Shown here: piece after piece, positions 50,131-58,529 of the stretch
Layout of the letters: the number at the start of each line of letters is the position of its first letter
Position numbering within the stretch: position 1 is the stretch's first letter
Position numbers and translations under genes: made by a program
The notes under the pieces: model-generated
Databases searched by the model: none
What the model was told of the DNA's origin: nothing
What the model saw: the letters and a program-made list of their open reading frames with translations, nothing else
Assembly: GCA_020852955.1 (NCBI GenBank)
Contig: JADYZW010000044.1
Span: 62,001-126,000, forward strand
Length of the DNA stretch: 64,000 nt
Source: Deltaproteobacteria bacterium
GTDB lineage: Bacteria > Desulfobacterota > Binatia > UTPRO1
Direction: 5' to 3'

Positions 50131-51180
50131 TCAGTGGCCGGGCATGCCGCCGCTGCTGCCCGGCGGATCGTAGATGTCCGGCCGCTCCGTTCCCGAGACG
50201 ACCAACTCGCCGACGCCGCCCTTCTGCGTGCGGTAGATGGCGTGATCGACCAGCAAGTACGTGCCCGGCACCTCGACCGCGAAATCGACCACCGTCGCGC
50301 CGCCCGCCGGGACGAGCGTCGACTGGATGCTCCGACCGGGCCTGCTGATGAGATCGCCTTCCCGGTAGACGCGATCGAACACCTCGCCGATCACGTGGAA
50401 CGAGGAGATCAGGTTGGGTCCGGCGTTGCCGAAGTAGATGCGCACGCGGTCGCCGCGCGCGGCCGTGAGGGCGCCCGTCCCCTGCAGGGCTCCGACCGCC
50501 CCGTTGAACACCACGTAGCGCGGGTGTTCCGCCGCGCCGTCGCTGCCGGAATACATCACCACGCCACCGCTCGGCGCCGTCGTGTAGAACTCGCTCTGCA
50601 TGACGTAGTACTCGCGGTCCACGGGCGGGAGCCGCCGGCGGGGCTCCACGAGGATCAGGCCGTACATCCCGTTGGCGATGTGCGCCGCGACCGGCGGCGC
50701 GGCGCAGTGGTACACGAACAGCCCCGGGTGCAGCAGCTTGAAGCTGGCGATGCGCGTCTCGCCGAGTTCCACCGTCGTGACGTTCGCGCCGCCCCCGGGA
50801 CCGGTGACGGCGTGGAAATCGACGTTGTGGGGCATGCCGTTGCCGTCGCTGTTGGAGATGTGCACCTCGAGCGTGTCGTCGACCCGCGTGCGGATGAACG
50901 GCCCGGGCGTCTGCCCGTTGAACGTCCAGTACTCGTAGCTCGCGCCCGGCGCGAGGGCGGCGGTCTTGATGCTGGTGTCGAGGTGCAGCTCGACGATCGC
51001 GGATCCCGTGCGATCGATCGGGGGCGGCACGTTCGGCGCGATCGCCGTCCGCGCCATCTCGCGGGGCTCGGCGCGCGCCGGCACGCTCGTGACCGCGAGC
51101 AGGAGACACGCGAGAGCGACGATCCGACAACGACGTGCCGGCGGGCGGATGGAAAGGAGAGTCGTGGTTGCCGAGCGCAT
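50131..51180 (-). CDS. nirK: Copper-containing nitrite reductase (NO-forming)
   Basis: A 349-residue two-domain multicopper enzyme reducing nitrite to nitric oxide in the periplasm; signal peptide IVALACLLLAVTSVPARA. Type 1 copper ligands: His118, Cys159, His167, Met172. Type 2 ligands: His123, His158, His313. Catalytic Asp121 (MPHNVDFHAVTG) and His262 (SSFHVIGEVFD) are also present, so it should be active. No nor, nos or nirV gene is in the window. An FNR-type dyad lies ~62 bases upstream of the start. Confidence 0.93.
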   Translation of the reverse strand: MRSATTTLLSIRPPARRCRIVALACLLLAVTSVPARAEPREMARTAIAPNVPPPIDRTGSAIVELHLDTSIKTAALAPGASYEYWTFNGQTPGPFIRTRVDDTLEVHISNSDGNGMPHNVDFHAVTGPGGGANVTTVELGETRIASFKLLHPGLFVYHCAAPPVAAHIANGMYGLILVEPRRRLPPVDREYYVMQSEFYTTAPSGGVVMYSGSDGAAEHPRYVVFNGAVGALQGTGALTAARGDRVRIYFGNAGPNLISSFHVIGEVFDRVYREGDLISRPGRSIQSTLVPAGGATVVDFAVEVPGTYLLVDHAIYRTQKGGVGELVVSGTERPDIYDPPGSSGGMPGH

Positions 51181-51235
51181 GGCCAGTCACGTACCGGCGC
51201 CGATTCGGTCCGTCAACCGGAACGTCGAGCCGCGT

Positions 51236-51249
51236 ATGATCCAGATCAT
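51236..51249. promoter_or_regulatory. FNR/NnrR-type box in the nirK promoter region
   Basis: ATGAT-CCAG-ATCAT, a perfect dyad that keeps the TGAT-N4-ATCA core of FNR/DNR/NnrR sites (consensus TTGAT-N4-ATCAA). It is centred ~62 bases upstream of the nirK start codon, a usual place for activation, and ~109 bases upstream of the divergent kinase. Confidence 0.5.
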
Positions 51250-51351
51250 GTCGGGTCGGACGCGCTTCTCCACCGAGTTGCGTGACGCCTTGCGGGAGGC
51301 ATTGCGACTTGCGGGTCCGGTCTCCCCGAGAGGGCGTGAGCGCCATGCGGG

Positions 51352-53547
51352 ATGACACTCGGGAGCCGCCCTCGGCGTGCCGATATATCCGCGGTGGAGC
51401 CGCGGCGTCGAGACTGGCAGGTGGCCGAGCAGGCGCGCGCGAACATGGCCGCGATCCTGCCGGCGATCGGCGCGATCTACGGCGTGGTCGGGCTGCTCTA
51501 CGTCGTCGCCCCACCTCTCCCTCCCGGATGGCCGTACGCGGTCTCGGCGCTGACCGTCGCCGCGGCCCAGGTGCTGCTCGGATGGGGCATCCGCCGGGCG
51601 CCGCGCGCCGCGGTGCATGCGATCGGCTTCCTCGCGGCCTTGCTGTCCGTGGCGCAGGCGGTCTCGTTCGTCGTGCTGACCGGGGACCCCGCGCAGACGG
51701 TGGTCCTGATCATCGTGCTGCTCGGAGCTTCCTTCGAGATGCTGGCGACGTGGCCCGCGCTCGCGACGGTGACCGTCGCGCTCGCGTCCTGGACCTGGGT
51801 CGCCCGCGATTTCCCGACTCCCGCGTTCGTGCACTGGCTCGTCAACCTCATCGCCACGGGAGCCCTCGGGCTCGTCATCTCCGCCTCCCGCACACGCGCG
51901 ATCCGGCGGCAGATCGACGCCGACCACGCGCTCCGCGAGAGCGAGGAGCGCCACCGCCTCGTCGTCGACGGCGCCTTCGACGCCATCGTCACCGTCGACG
52001 TGGATCATCGCGTGCTCGGATGGAACCCGCAGGCCGAGCGCATCTTCGGGTGGACGGCGCGCGAGATCCTCGGCCAGCGGATGGCGGCGGACCTCCTCGC
52101 CCCCGAGCACCGCTCGAACTACGAGCGCGGTGTCCAGGCCTTCCTCGCGACCGGCGCGAGTCCCGTCCTCCACCGGCTCATGGAGGTGACCGCCGTCCGC
52201 CGCGACGGCACGACGTTCACCTCGGAGATGACCACGATGCCGATCCGCCGAGGCGACGGCTGGGTCCTGACCACGTTCGTCCGCGACATCACCGACCGCA
52301 AGCGCACCGAGAACGACCTGTTGCGCGCCAAGGAGGCCGCCGAGGCGGGAGCGCGCGTGAAGAGCGACTTCCTCGCCACCATGAGCCACGAGATCCGCAC
52401 GCCGCTGAACGGTATCTTCGGCATGACCGAGCTCGCGCTCGACACGACCGACGACGGCGAGCGCCGCGAGTTCCTGCAGCGCGCCCGCGTCTGCGCCGAA
52501 ACCCTCATGAGCATCCTGAACGACGTGCTCGACTTCTCGCGCGTCGAGGCCGGGCGGCTCGACCTCGAACGTATCGTCTTCGACCCGCGCGACGTCGTGG
52601 ACGGCGTGCTCGACGCCCTCGCCATCGAGGCCGACCGCAAGGGCCTCGAACTGATCGGCTGCGTCGACGAGCGGCTGCCCGCGGTGCTCATCGGCGATCC
52701 CGGCCGCCTCCGGCAGATCCTGATCAACCTCGCCGGCAACGCGCTCAAGTTCACCGAGCACGGCGAGGTCGTGATCCGGCTCGCGATCGCGCCGGGCGCC
52801 GACGGCGTCACCGTCGAGACGCCGTCCGGCGGCACGCCCGCGGACACCGACGGCGGCGCGCCGGCGGAGCTCACGCTCTTCGCCACCGTCCGCGACACCG
52901 GCATCGGCATCGCACCCGACAAGCAGCGCGCGATCTTCGAAGCGTTCACTCAGGCCGACTCGTCGATGACCCGCCGCTTCGGCGGCACGGGGCTCGGGCT
53001 CGCGATCTCGCAGCGTCTCGTACATCTCATGGGTGGAACGATCGGGGTCGACAGCGTGCCGGGCGCCGGCAGCCGCTTCTGGCTCACCGCGCGTCACGGC
53101 GTCGGCGGTCCGCCGATCGCGGCGACGCTCCCCATGCTGCACGGCGGCCGGGTCCTCCTCGTGAGTACCAACCCCGCGTGCGCGCGGCACCTCGCGCACG
53201 GGCTCCTGGCGGCGGGGGCGCGGGCGTTCGTCGCAGCGACGATCGGCGAGGCGCTCGCCGAGCTCCGCGCCACCCGCGCGCACGGCGAGCGCTTCGACGC
53301 CTTCGTCATCGACCTCCCGAGCGACGCGCGCGAGGCGCCGTGGCACCTCGCGCAGCTCGAGCGCGAGCGCGCCGAGCTGCCGCCGCTCGTCGTGCTGGCG
53401 CCGACCGCGGCACGCGGCGAGCTGCTCCGGATCGCCGGCCTCCGGCCGGAGCTGCTCTCGAAGCCGATCAAGACGCGCGCGCTGCTCGCGTGCCTCGACG
53501 GGCTGCGCGCGTCGGCGACGGAGGACGTGTCCTCCACCCGCCACTGA
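51352..53547 (+). CDS. Hybrid sensor histidine kinase with degenerate receiver
   Basis: A 731-residue membrane kinase. Residues ~32-180 hold about five or six helices; ~200-315 is a PAS domain (VVDGAFDAIVTVDVDHRVLG, ending VRDITDRKR); HisKA has His346 (LATMSHEIRTPLNGIFGM); ATPase boxes are INLAGNALKFTEHG, VRDTGIGIAPDK, FTQADSSMTRRFGGTGLGLA. The C-terminal ~130 residues look like a receiver (GRVLLVSTNPACARHLAHG, AFVIDLPSD, LLSKPIKTRALL) but lack the N-terminal acid pair. Divergent from nirK, and possibly sharing its regulation. Confidence 0.88.
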   Translation: MTLGSRPRRADISAVEPRRRDWQVAEQARANMAAILPAIGAIYGVVGLLYVVAPPLPPGWPYAVSALTVAAAQVLLGWGIRRAPRAAVHAIGFLAALLSVAQAVSFVVLTGDPAQTVVLIIVLLGASFEMLATWPALATVTVALASWTWVARDFPTPAFVHWLVNLIATGALGLVISASRTRAIRRQIDADHALRESEERHRLVVDGAFDAIVTVDVDHRVLGWNPQAERIFGWTAREILGQRMAADLLAPEHRSNYERGVQAFLATGASPVLHRLMEVTAVRRDGTTFTSEMTTMPIRRGDGWVLTTFVRDITDRKRTENDLLRAKEAAEAGARVKSDFLATMSHEIRTPLNGIFGMTELALDTTDDGERREFLQRARVCAETLMSILNDVLDFSRVEAGRLDLERIVFDPRDVVDGVLDALAIEADRKGLELIGCVDERLPAVLIGDPGRLRQILINLAGNALKFTEHGEVVIRLAIAPGADGVTVETPSGGTPADTDGGAPAELTLFATVRDTGIGIAPDKQRAIFEAFTQADSSMTRRFGGTGLGLAISQRLVHLMGGTIGVDSVPGAGSRFWLTARHGVGGPPIAATLPMLHGGRVLLVSTNPACARHLAHGLLAAGARAFVAATIGEALAELRATRAHGERFDAFVIDLPSDAREAPWHLAQLERERAELPPLVVLAPTAARGELLRIAGLRPELLSKPIKTRALLACLDGLRASATEDVSSTRH

Positions 53548-53562
53548 CGCGCACCGCCCCGG

Positions 53563-53884
53563 CTACTGACAGATTGCGTTCACGCAGGTGAGCGGATTTG
53601 GACAGACGGACGCGCAGGCGCCGCAGTTGTTGGGGTCGATCAGCGTGTCCACCTCGCAGCCGTCGCCGGGGATCACGTTGCAGTCGGACTGCCCCGCGGC
53701 GCACGTGCACTGGCTGCCGATGCAAACCGTCGTGTTGACACAGTCGCCGCCGGTGGCGCAGCCGCCGCCGAGCGGGCATTGCCGGCACGACCCGCCCCCG
53801 CAATCCACGTCCGTCTCGCTGCCGTCCTGGAAGCCGTTCGCGCAGCTCCGCACGCAGACGCCACGCCGGCGGAGGGAAGCGAAA
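53563..53884 (-). pseudogene. C-terminal fragment of a Cys-rich secreted protein
   Basis: About 105 residues with [18 protein letters not shown], then [17 protein letters not shown] and [20 protein letters not shown], the paired-Cys DG-ETD-DCGG repeats common in surface proteins of myxobacteria and similar lineages. There is no signal peptide or plausible start: upstream the frame runs antisense into the ferredoxin gene and loses all Cys repeats. I read it as a beheaded remnant, though a short expressed piece from an internal GTG is possible. Confidence 0.6.
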
Positions 53885-53931
53885 TCGAGCCGTACGTGCG
53901 CCCCGCCGTGGGTTCGGCTACGGTGGCCGCC

Positions 53932-54303
53932 ATGGCGCGGATCGAGAAGATCGCGGAGGAGATCGGCATCCCGTCCATCCGCCGACACATCTTCCTCTGC
54001 TGCGACCAGACCAAACCGAAGTGTTGCCACAAGGACGCCGGCCTCGCGTCGTGGGAGTTCCTGAAGAGCCGGCTGAAGGCGCTCGGCCTCGTCGGCACGG
54101 GGGGTGTCTTCCGCACGAAGGCGAACTGCCTGCAGGTGTGCCAGGACGGACCGATCGCCGTCGTCTATCCGGAGGGCACCTGGTACCGATCGTGCACCCC
54201 CGAGGTGCTCGAGCGCATCATCCAGGAGCATCTGATCGGCGGGCGTCCGGTCGAGGAGTACGCGTTCGCGCGGCGCCGCCTCCCGGAGCCGCCGCCGCGC
54301 TGA
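53932..54303 (+). CDS. Thioredoxin-like [2Fe-2S] ferredoxin
   Basis: A 123-residue thioredoxin-fold ferredoxin (Shethna/NuoE-like). Ligand Cys lie in [19 protein letters not shown] (residues ~23-32) and [38 protein letters not shown] follows. It carries one [2Fe-2S] cluster and acts as a soluble electron carrier; the redox partner is not evident. Start at 53932 precedes the conserved part. Tandem hairpins follow its stop. Confidence 0.88.
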   Translation: MARIEKIAEEIGIPSIRRHIFLCCDQTKPKCCHKDAGLASWEFLKSRLKALGLVGTGGVFRTKANCLQVCQDGPIAVVYPEGTWYRSCTPEVLERIIQEHLIGGRPVEEYAFARRRLPEPPPR

Positions 54304-54333
54304 ACCGCGGCGCGCGAGCGCGATCGACGCCGT

Positions 54334-54375
54334 ATCCGCGCTCCCCGCGGATCACCGGATCGCGTCCCGCGATCC
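54334..54375 (+). terminator. Two tandem hairpins after the [2Fe-2S] ferredoxin
   Basis: ATCCGCG/CGCGGAT (54334-54340/54346-54352) and GGATCGCG/CGCGATCC (54357-54364/54368-54375, loop TCC), followed by a T-richer CTTTCGCTTT. Likely terminator, or leader structure of the gene at 54425. Confidence 0.45.
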
Positions 54376-54424
54376 TCCCGGCTTTCGCTTTGGATCCGGC
54401 TGCGCTACCAGAGTCCTCGGGTCG

Positions 54425-55336
54425 ATGCGCGACACCGTCTTCATCCACACCAACCGCAAGCAGCGCCTCGGCGCCCTGGTGTCGGCGTACTCGCTGAAGG
54501 CGCGTTCCGCGACCCCCGACGCGTTCGACGTCCGCATCATCTGGACCGACGATTATCCCTTCCTCAAGGAGCGCGACGGTCAGGCGTACCTCCGCGACGG
54601 CCGCAAGGTGCTCTGGACGGAAGACGACCTGCAGTCCTTCCCGCCGCTCCGCTTCGAGCCGCCGTGCCTCATGGGCTACGAGGGCCGCGCGGTCGTCGTG
54701 GATCCCGATGTGTTCGCGGTCGGCGACATCGTCGATCTGCTGCGGCGCGACATGCGCGGGCACGGCGTACTCGCCAAGCGCATGCCCGCGGGCGGGCGGA
54801 AGCCCGGGCACTGGGCGTCGAGCGTGATGCTCCTCGACTGCGCCCGGCTCCGCCACTGGAACGCCGAGCAGGACTTCGCGAAGCTCTTCACGTTCGAGCG
54901 CGATTACGACCGGTGGATGTGGCTCCTGCTCGAGCCGCCCGGCCTGGTCGGCGAGCTCGAGGAGCAGTGGAACCACTTCGACACGCTCGACGCGACGACG
55001 AAGCTGATCCACAACACGCACCGCCGCACCCAGCCCTGGAAGACCGGGCTCCCCGCCGACTTCACGCCGCGCGGCCGCCACATCGACGCGCACGCGCGAT
55101 CGTTCTTCACCCGCGCCCTGGCGCGCCTGCGCGGCGAGCACGGGGGCCCGCGCGGCACGTACAAGGCGCATCCCGATCCCGCGCAGGAGCGTTTCTTCTT
55201 CGGCCTGCTCCGCGAGGCGCTCGCCGCGGGCGCGTTCCCGTTGTCCGTCGTGGAGGAGGAGATCACGCGCCGCCACGTCCGACCCGATGCGCTCGCGCTC
55301 GTGAGCGCCGCCGGCGCGACGGCCGTGTCCGCCTAG
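54425..55336 (+). CDS. Unrecognised protein, possible GT8-like glycosyltransferase
   Basis: A 303-residue soluble protein. VFIHTNRKQRLGALVSAYSL at the N-terminus, GYEGRAVVVDPDVFAVGDIV (a DPD acidic motif after a hydrophobic strand) and HWASSVMLLDCARLRHW (strand with Asp) together follow the pattern of GT-A glycosyltransferases such as GT8, where a DxD metal site sits in this place; DTLDATTKLIHNTHRRTQPW adds the late His typical of that fold. This is a pattern match only. It is a lone transcription unit. Confidence 0.55.
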   Translation: MRDTVFIHTNRKQRLGALVSAYSLKARSATPDAFDVRIIWTDDYPFLKERDGQAYLRDGRKVLWTEDDLQSFPPLRFEPPCLMGYEGRAVVVDPDVFAVGDIVDLLRRDMRGHGVLAKRMPAGGRKPGHWASSVMLLDCARLRHWNAEQDFAKLFTFERDYDRWMWLLLEPPGLVGELEEQWNHFDTLDATTKLIHNTHRRTQPWKTGLPADFTPRGRHIDAHARSFFTRALARLRGEHGGPRGTYKAHPDPAQERFFFGLLREALAAGAFPLSVVEEEITRRHVRPDALALVSAAGATAVSA

Positions 55337-55384
55337 GAATGTTCTTGGCGCGCCCGTGAATTTTCCGGACCCGGGGGCCGCGGC

Positions 55385-55891
55385 TCAACCTCCGGTCGGC
55401 GGACGCCAGGTCGCGGGCGGCACCCAACCCGCGCGGCGCCGCACGAGCTCGGGCAGCACCACCGTCGACCAGCGCGAAAGCGCGACGGTCGCGAGTTCGT
55501 CGCTCCGGAACCAGCGGCCTTCGACGACCTCGTCGCCGTCGGGACGGAGCGTGCCGCCCGCCCGGCGGCACTCGTACGCCGTGATCACGTAGGCGACGAC
55601 GTCGCCGTTCGCGTACGTCACGCGGAACTCCGGACCGCCGAACGTCCCGAGACAACGCGTCGGCTCGACGAGGAGGCCGAGCTCCTCCCACACCTCGCGG
55701 ACGACCGCGTCCTGCGGTGCCTCGTCGGGATCGACTGCGCCGCCCGGTGTGCCCCACACGTCGCCGTTCGCGTGCCGCGCGAGGAGTACGCGCCCGGCGT
55801 CGTCGAAGACGACCGCCGTAACCGACGGCATCAACACGAGCGCGCTTCCGACCCGCTGGCGGAGGCTCCGAAGGTACGCCGAGATCGGCAT
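55385..55891 (-). CDS. Nudix hydrolase
   Basis: A 168-residue Nudix protein. The Nudix box GAVDPDEAPQDAVVREVWEE then LGL fits G-x5-E-x7-REVxEExG with all catalytic acids. N-terminal VTAVVFDDAGRVLLARHANG is the usual first strand pair. Substrate (a nucleoside diphosphate derivative) cannot be predicted. Followed on the same strand by a Trp-containing C-terminus ending WRPPTGG. Confidence 0.88.
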   Translation of the reverse strand: MPISAYLRSLRQRVGSALVLMPSVTAVVFDDAGRVLLARHANGDVWGTPGGAVDPDEAPQDAVVREVWEELGLLVEPTRCLGTFGGPEFRVTYANGDVVAYVITAYECRRAGGTLRPDGDEVVEGRWFRSDELATVALSRWSTVVLPELVRRRAGWVPPATWRPPTGG

Positions 55892-55906
55892 CCCGCGTGA
55901 CGCCGG

Positions 55907-56311
55907 TCAGCTCGCCCGCGCCAGGAGCAGTCGCATCGGCAGCAGCTCGCGCGTGACCGGGTTCACCATGAGGCCGAGGCTCTCGAGCGTGAACACGCCG
56001 AGGAGCGGCGTCGCCCCCTCCGGTGCGAACACCACCTGAGAAACACGCGCCCGCTTCTCGACGACGAAGCGCGCTTCCCCGACGTCGTACTGGACACAGG
56101 TTCCGTCCGCGAGCGTGAAGTTCTGGCGCTCGAGCCGGCGGATCGCCAGCGCTTCCAGAACGCTCGCCGGAACGACGCTGAAGATCGCTCCCGTGTCGAC
56201 CAGGAACTCGATCTCACGCGGCGGGAGATCCGGCCGCTCGGGGTTCGCGATCGCTGCCCTGGTGAAGACGACGCCCACGACTCCCACCTTATGCCGTCCG
56301 GGAGCTTCCAT
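55907..56311 (-). CDS. Retropepsin-like aspartyl protease domain protein
   Basis: A 134-residue single-domain clan AA protein. FLVDTGAIFSVVPASVLEAL is the catalytic DTGA motif followed by the hydrophobic strand, and LLGVFTLESLGLMVNP is the second conserved strand (usual LLG). As in retropepsins two monomers would make one active site. Such bacterial proteins are common but mostly unstudied. Encoded 15 bases upstream of the Nudix gene on the same strand, so the two are likely co-transcribed. Confidence 0.8.
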   Translation of the reverse strand: MEAPGRHKVGVVGVVFTRAAIANPERPDLPPREIEFLVDTGAIFSVVPASVLEALAIRRLERQNFTLADGTCVQYDVGEARFVVEKRARVSQVVFAPEGATPLLGVFTLESLGLMVNPVTRELLPMRLLLARAS

Positions 56312-56362
56312 CGACCAAAATCCTACCGCGTTCCCGCATCGATGACGAGCACGCGTGCGGAT

Positions 56363-57490
56363 TCACTCCGCGAAGAGCGCGCGCACGCGGGCGACGGCTC
56401 GGGCCGTCTCGTCGAGGGGCGGCGGCGGCGCCGCCGCGAAGGCCCGGCCGAGCGGCAGGGCGCGGTTGGCAGCGACGAGCGCGGTGTGGAACCTCTTCAG
56501 ATCGCGTGGATACCGGACCCAGCCACGCGCTGGCACGGCGGCGGCGAGCCGCGCGGCGCGCCCGCCGAGGAGGCCGGGGTGCTGCGTCGGGGCGAGCACG
56601 ATGCGGCGAAACAAGTTCTTCACGCGCGCCTTCAGCGAGCGGCGCTCGGGGAGCTCGACGTACCAGACGCGCCGCCCGGTGCCACACGCCTCGGTCAACA
56701 TCGACGCGCTGTCCCCGGTCACGATGAAGGCGTCGGCGAGACCGAGATAGGCGAGATACGGATTCGGCCCGCCCGCGGCGCTCCACTCGTGCGCGTACGC
56801 CGGCACGTCGATCGCATCGAGGAGCGCGCGCGCCGCGTCCTCCGGCGTCCGGCGACTGGTGCTCACCAGCAGCGCGCCGCCCTCCGCGCGCGCGAGCGCG
56901 TTCGCCTGGTCGGCGAGACGGCGCGCGGCCGCGGCGTCGAACACGAAGGGTTTCGCGCTGCCGCCGATGAGGAGCGCGAACCACGGCCGCGGCAGACGCT
57001 CGAAGCGGGGGGCCCATTCGGCGCCGGCGCGCGCCCAGGCCTCGTGATCGGGCCGGTGTAGCGGCAACGAGAGGTGCAGCACGTTCGGCCGATCGGGCAG
57101 GCGATACTGCGGCGTCGTGATCACGAGGTCGAAACCGTCGAGATCGGCGCGCGGCCGACCGAGCTGCACGAGCCGCGTCGTGGGCCCCGCCGCGTGGCGG
57201 ATGTCCCACGCGACGCCGACGCTCCGCCGCCCGCAGCCGATCACCAGGTCGGGCCACGGCGGCGCGAGCGGGTCCGAGCGTTCGCGATCGAGCGGGAAGC
57301 GATCGACCCGCGCGCCCGCCAGGCGGTCGGCGAGCGAGCGCCTCGGCGTCGGCAGGTACTGCAGCCGCTTCACCTCGGCCGGCCAGCCGAGCGCCGCGGC
57401 GAGTGAGAACGACTGCGCGTCGTCGCCCGGCTTGTCGCCGGCCAGCACCCAGATGCGGCGCTCGGGCGACGCCACGCGCGCCTGGCTCAC
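56363..57490 (-). CDS. ELM1-like (mitochondrial fission ELM1 family) GT-B-fold protein
   Basis: A 375-residue protein of the bacterial ELM1 family. RIWVLAGDKPGDDAQSFSLA is the N-terminal hallmark, followed by DLVIGCGRRSVGVAWDIRH, VLIGGSAKPFVF-like ALLIGGSAKPFVFD, ALLVSTSRRTPEDA and ADAFIVTGDSASMLTEAC, where the last resembles the donor site of GT-B glycosyltransferases. Lipid or envelope glycosylation is plausible but unproven. The GTG at 57490 gives a GTGA overlap with the methyltransferase stop; a longer frame to 57529 is less likely. Confidence 0.82.
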   Translation of the reverse strand: MSQARVASPERRIWVLAGDKPGDDAQSFSLAAALGWPAEVKRLQYLPTPRRSLADRLAGARVDRFPLDRERSDPLAPPWPDLVIGCGRRSVGVAWDIRHAAGPTTRLVQLGRPRADLDGFDLVITTPQYRLPDRPNVLHLSLPLHRPDHEAWARAGAEWAPRFERLPRPWFALLIGGSAKPFVFDAAAARRLADQANALARAEGGALLVSTSRRTPEDAARALLDAIDVPAYAHEWSAAGGPNPYLAYLGLADAFIVTGDSASMLTEACGTGRRVWYVELPERRSLKARVKNLFRRIVLAPTQHPGLLGGRAARLAAAVPARGWVRYPRDLKRFHTALVAANRALPLGRAFAAAPPPPLDETARAVARVRALFAE

Positions 57491-58470
57491 GACGACACGG
57501 CGGGACGCTTGCGGCAGACGACGAGGCAAGGCTGCAGCCAGATCTCCCCCGGGAGGTCGTCCGTCACCAGCGTCGGCTCGAGACCGTGCCGCGGCAGCTC
57601 GTCGATGCGGCCGCGGAAATGGTCGCGCGCGAGGAGATAGTCGCGCCGCAGGCCGCGATCGTTGCAGTCCCAGAAGGGCTCCAGCATGAGCGTGTGGTGC
57701 GCGGCGACCCGGGCCATCTCGCCGAGCGCCCGACCGCGAATCTCCTCCATCTGCTCGAGGGCGAGCGAGGAGTAGACGAGATCGAAGGCGTCGGCGGCGA
57801 ACGGCAGCTCGGCGGCGCTGCCGCGCCGGAAGTCGACGCGCCGGTGCGCGGCCGAGTCGAAGAGCGGCTCGGGGGCGAAGCGTCGCAGCACCGCCGGCAG
57901 CTCCGTCTCCTCCTGCACGGCGCGCGCCGTCGCGACGCCGCCGTCGGTGAGCTCGACGCCGGCGAAACGCGTCGCGGGGAAGCGACAGGCGAGCACCAGG
58001 AGATTCAACCCGTTGCCGCAGCCGACCTCGAGCACGCTCGCCGGCCGGAGCAGCGCCACCGCCCGCATCAGCACCAGCAGGCGGGCGCGGGCTCCGGCCG
58101 CGCTCGTCGCGAACATGACTTCATCGCCGTACTGCCACGCGGCGCCCGCCCGGGGCCGAGGGTCCATCTCGTACGGGGCGAGGCGCTTGCGGGCCCAGGC
58201 CTGGTCATACTCGGACGCGATGTGCCCCTGGTCGCGCCGCTTGCCGCGTCCGAGCCATCCGAACCAACGCCGCTGCCGCAGTCGCCGCCGCGCCTTCGCG
58301 TGCTTGCGGGCCACCTCGGCCGTCCAGCGCGGGTCCGTCGGCGCGAGGCGGCAAGCGACGAACGGGTCCATCGTGGCGAGCAGCGCGGCCCGGTCGAGGC
58401 CGAGCCCGGCGGCGTCGATCGCGGTGAAGGTCGGCGGCACGGCGCGCCGATGATGGCGAAGCCCCGCCAC
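57487..58470 (-). CDS. SAM-dependent methyltransferase
   Basis: A 327-residue class I methyltransferase. Motif I SVLEVGCGNGLNLLVLACRF (~residue 140), FAGVELTDGGVATAR, then DAFDLVYSSLALEQMEEI (motif IV) and HTLMLEPFWDCNDRG. The first ~125 residues are basic and helical (RRLRQRRWFGWLGRGKRR) and may bind an acidic polymer or membrane. Translationally coupled to the ELM1-like gene and divergent from the LpxO-like hydroxylase (59-base gap), so all three may modify the same envelope lipid or glycan. Confidence 0.78.
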   Translation of the reverse strand: MAGLRHHRRAVPPTFTAIDAAGLGLDRAALLATMDPFVACRLAPTDPRWTAEVARKHAKARRRLRQRRWFGWLGRGKRRDQGHIASEYDQAWARKRLAPYEMDPRPRAGAAWQYGDEVMFATSAAGARARLLVLMRAVALLRPASVLEVGCGNGLNLLVLACRFPATRFAGVELTDGGVATARAVQEETELPAVLRRFAPEPLFDSAAHRRVDFRRGSAAELPFAADAFDLVYSSLALEQMEEIRGRALGEMARVAAHHTLMLEPFWDCNDRGLRRDYLLARDHFRGRIDELPRHGLEPTLVTDDLPGEIWLQPCLVVCRKRPAVSS

Positions 58471-58529
58471 GCCTGCAACCGGAAACGCCTCCGCTTGCGG
58501 ACGCGCGAGCGAGCCGTTAACGAGGCCGC

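Noticed and set aside
54425-55336. Calling this gene a definite GT8 enzyme
   Set aside because: Only a DPD-like motif and strand pattern are visible; the family match is not clear enough.
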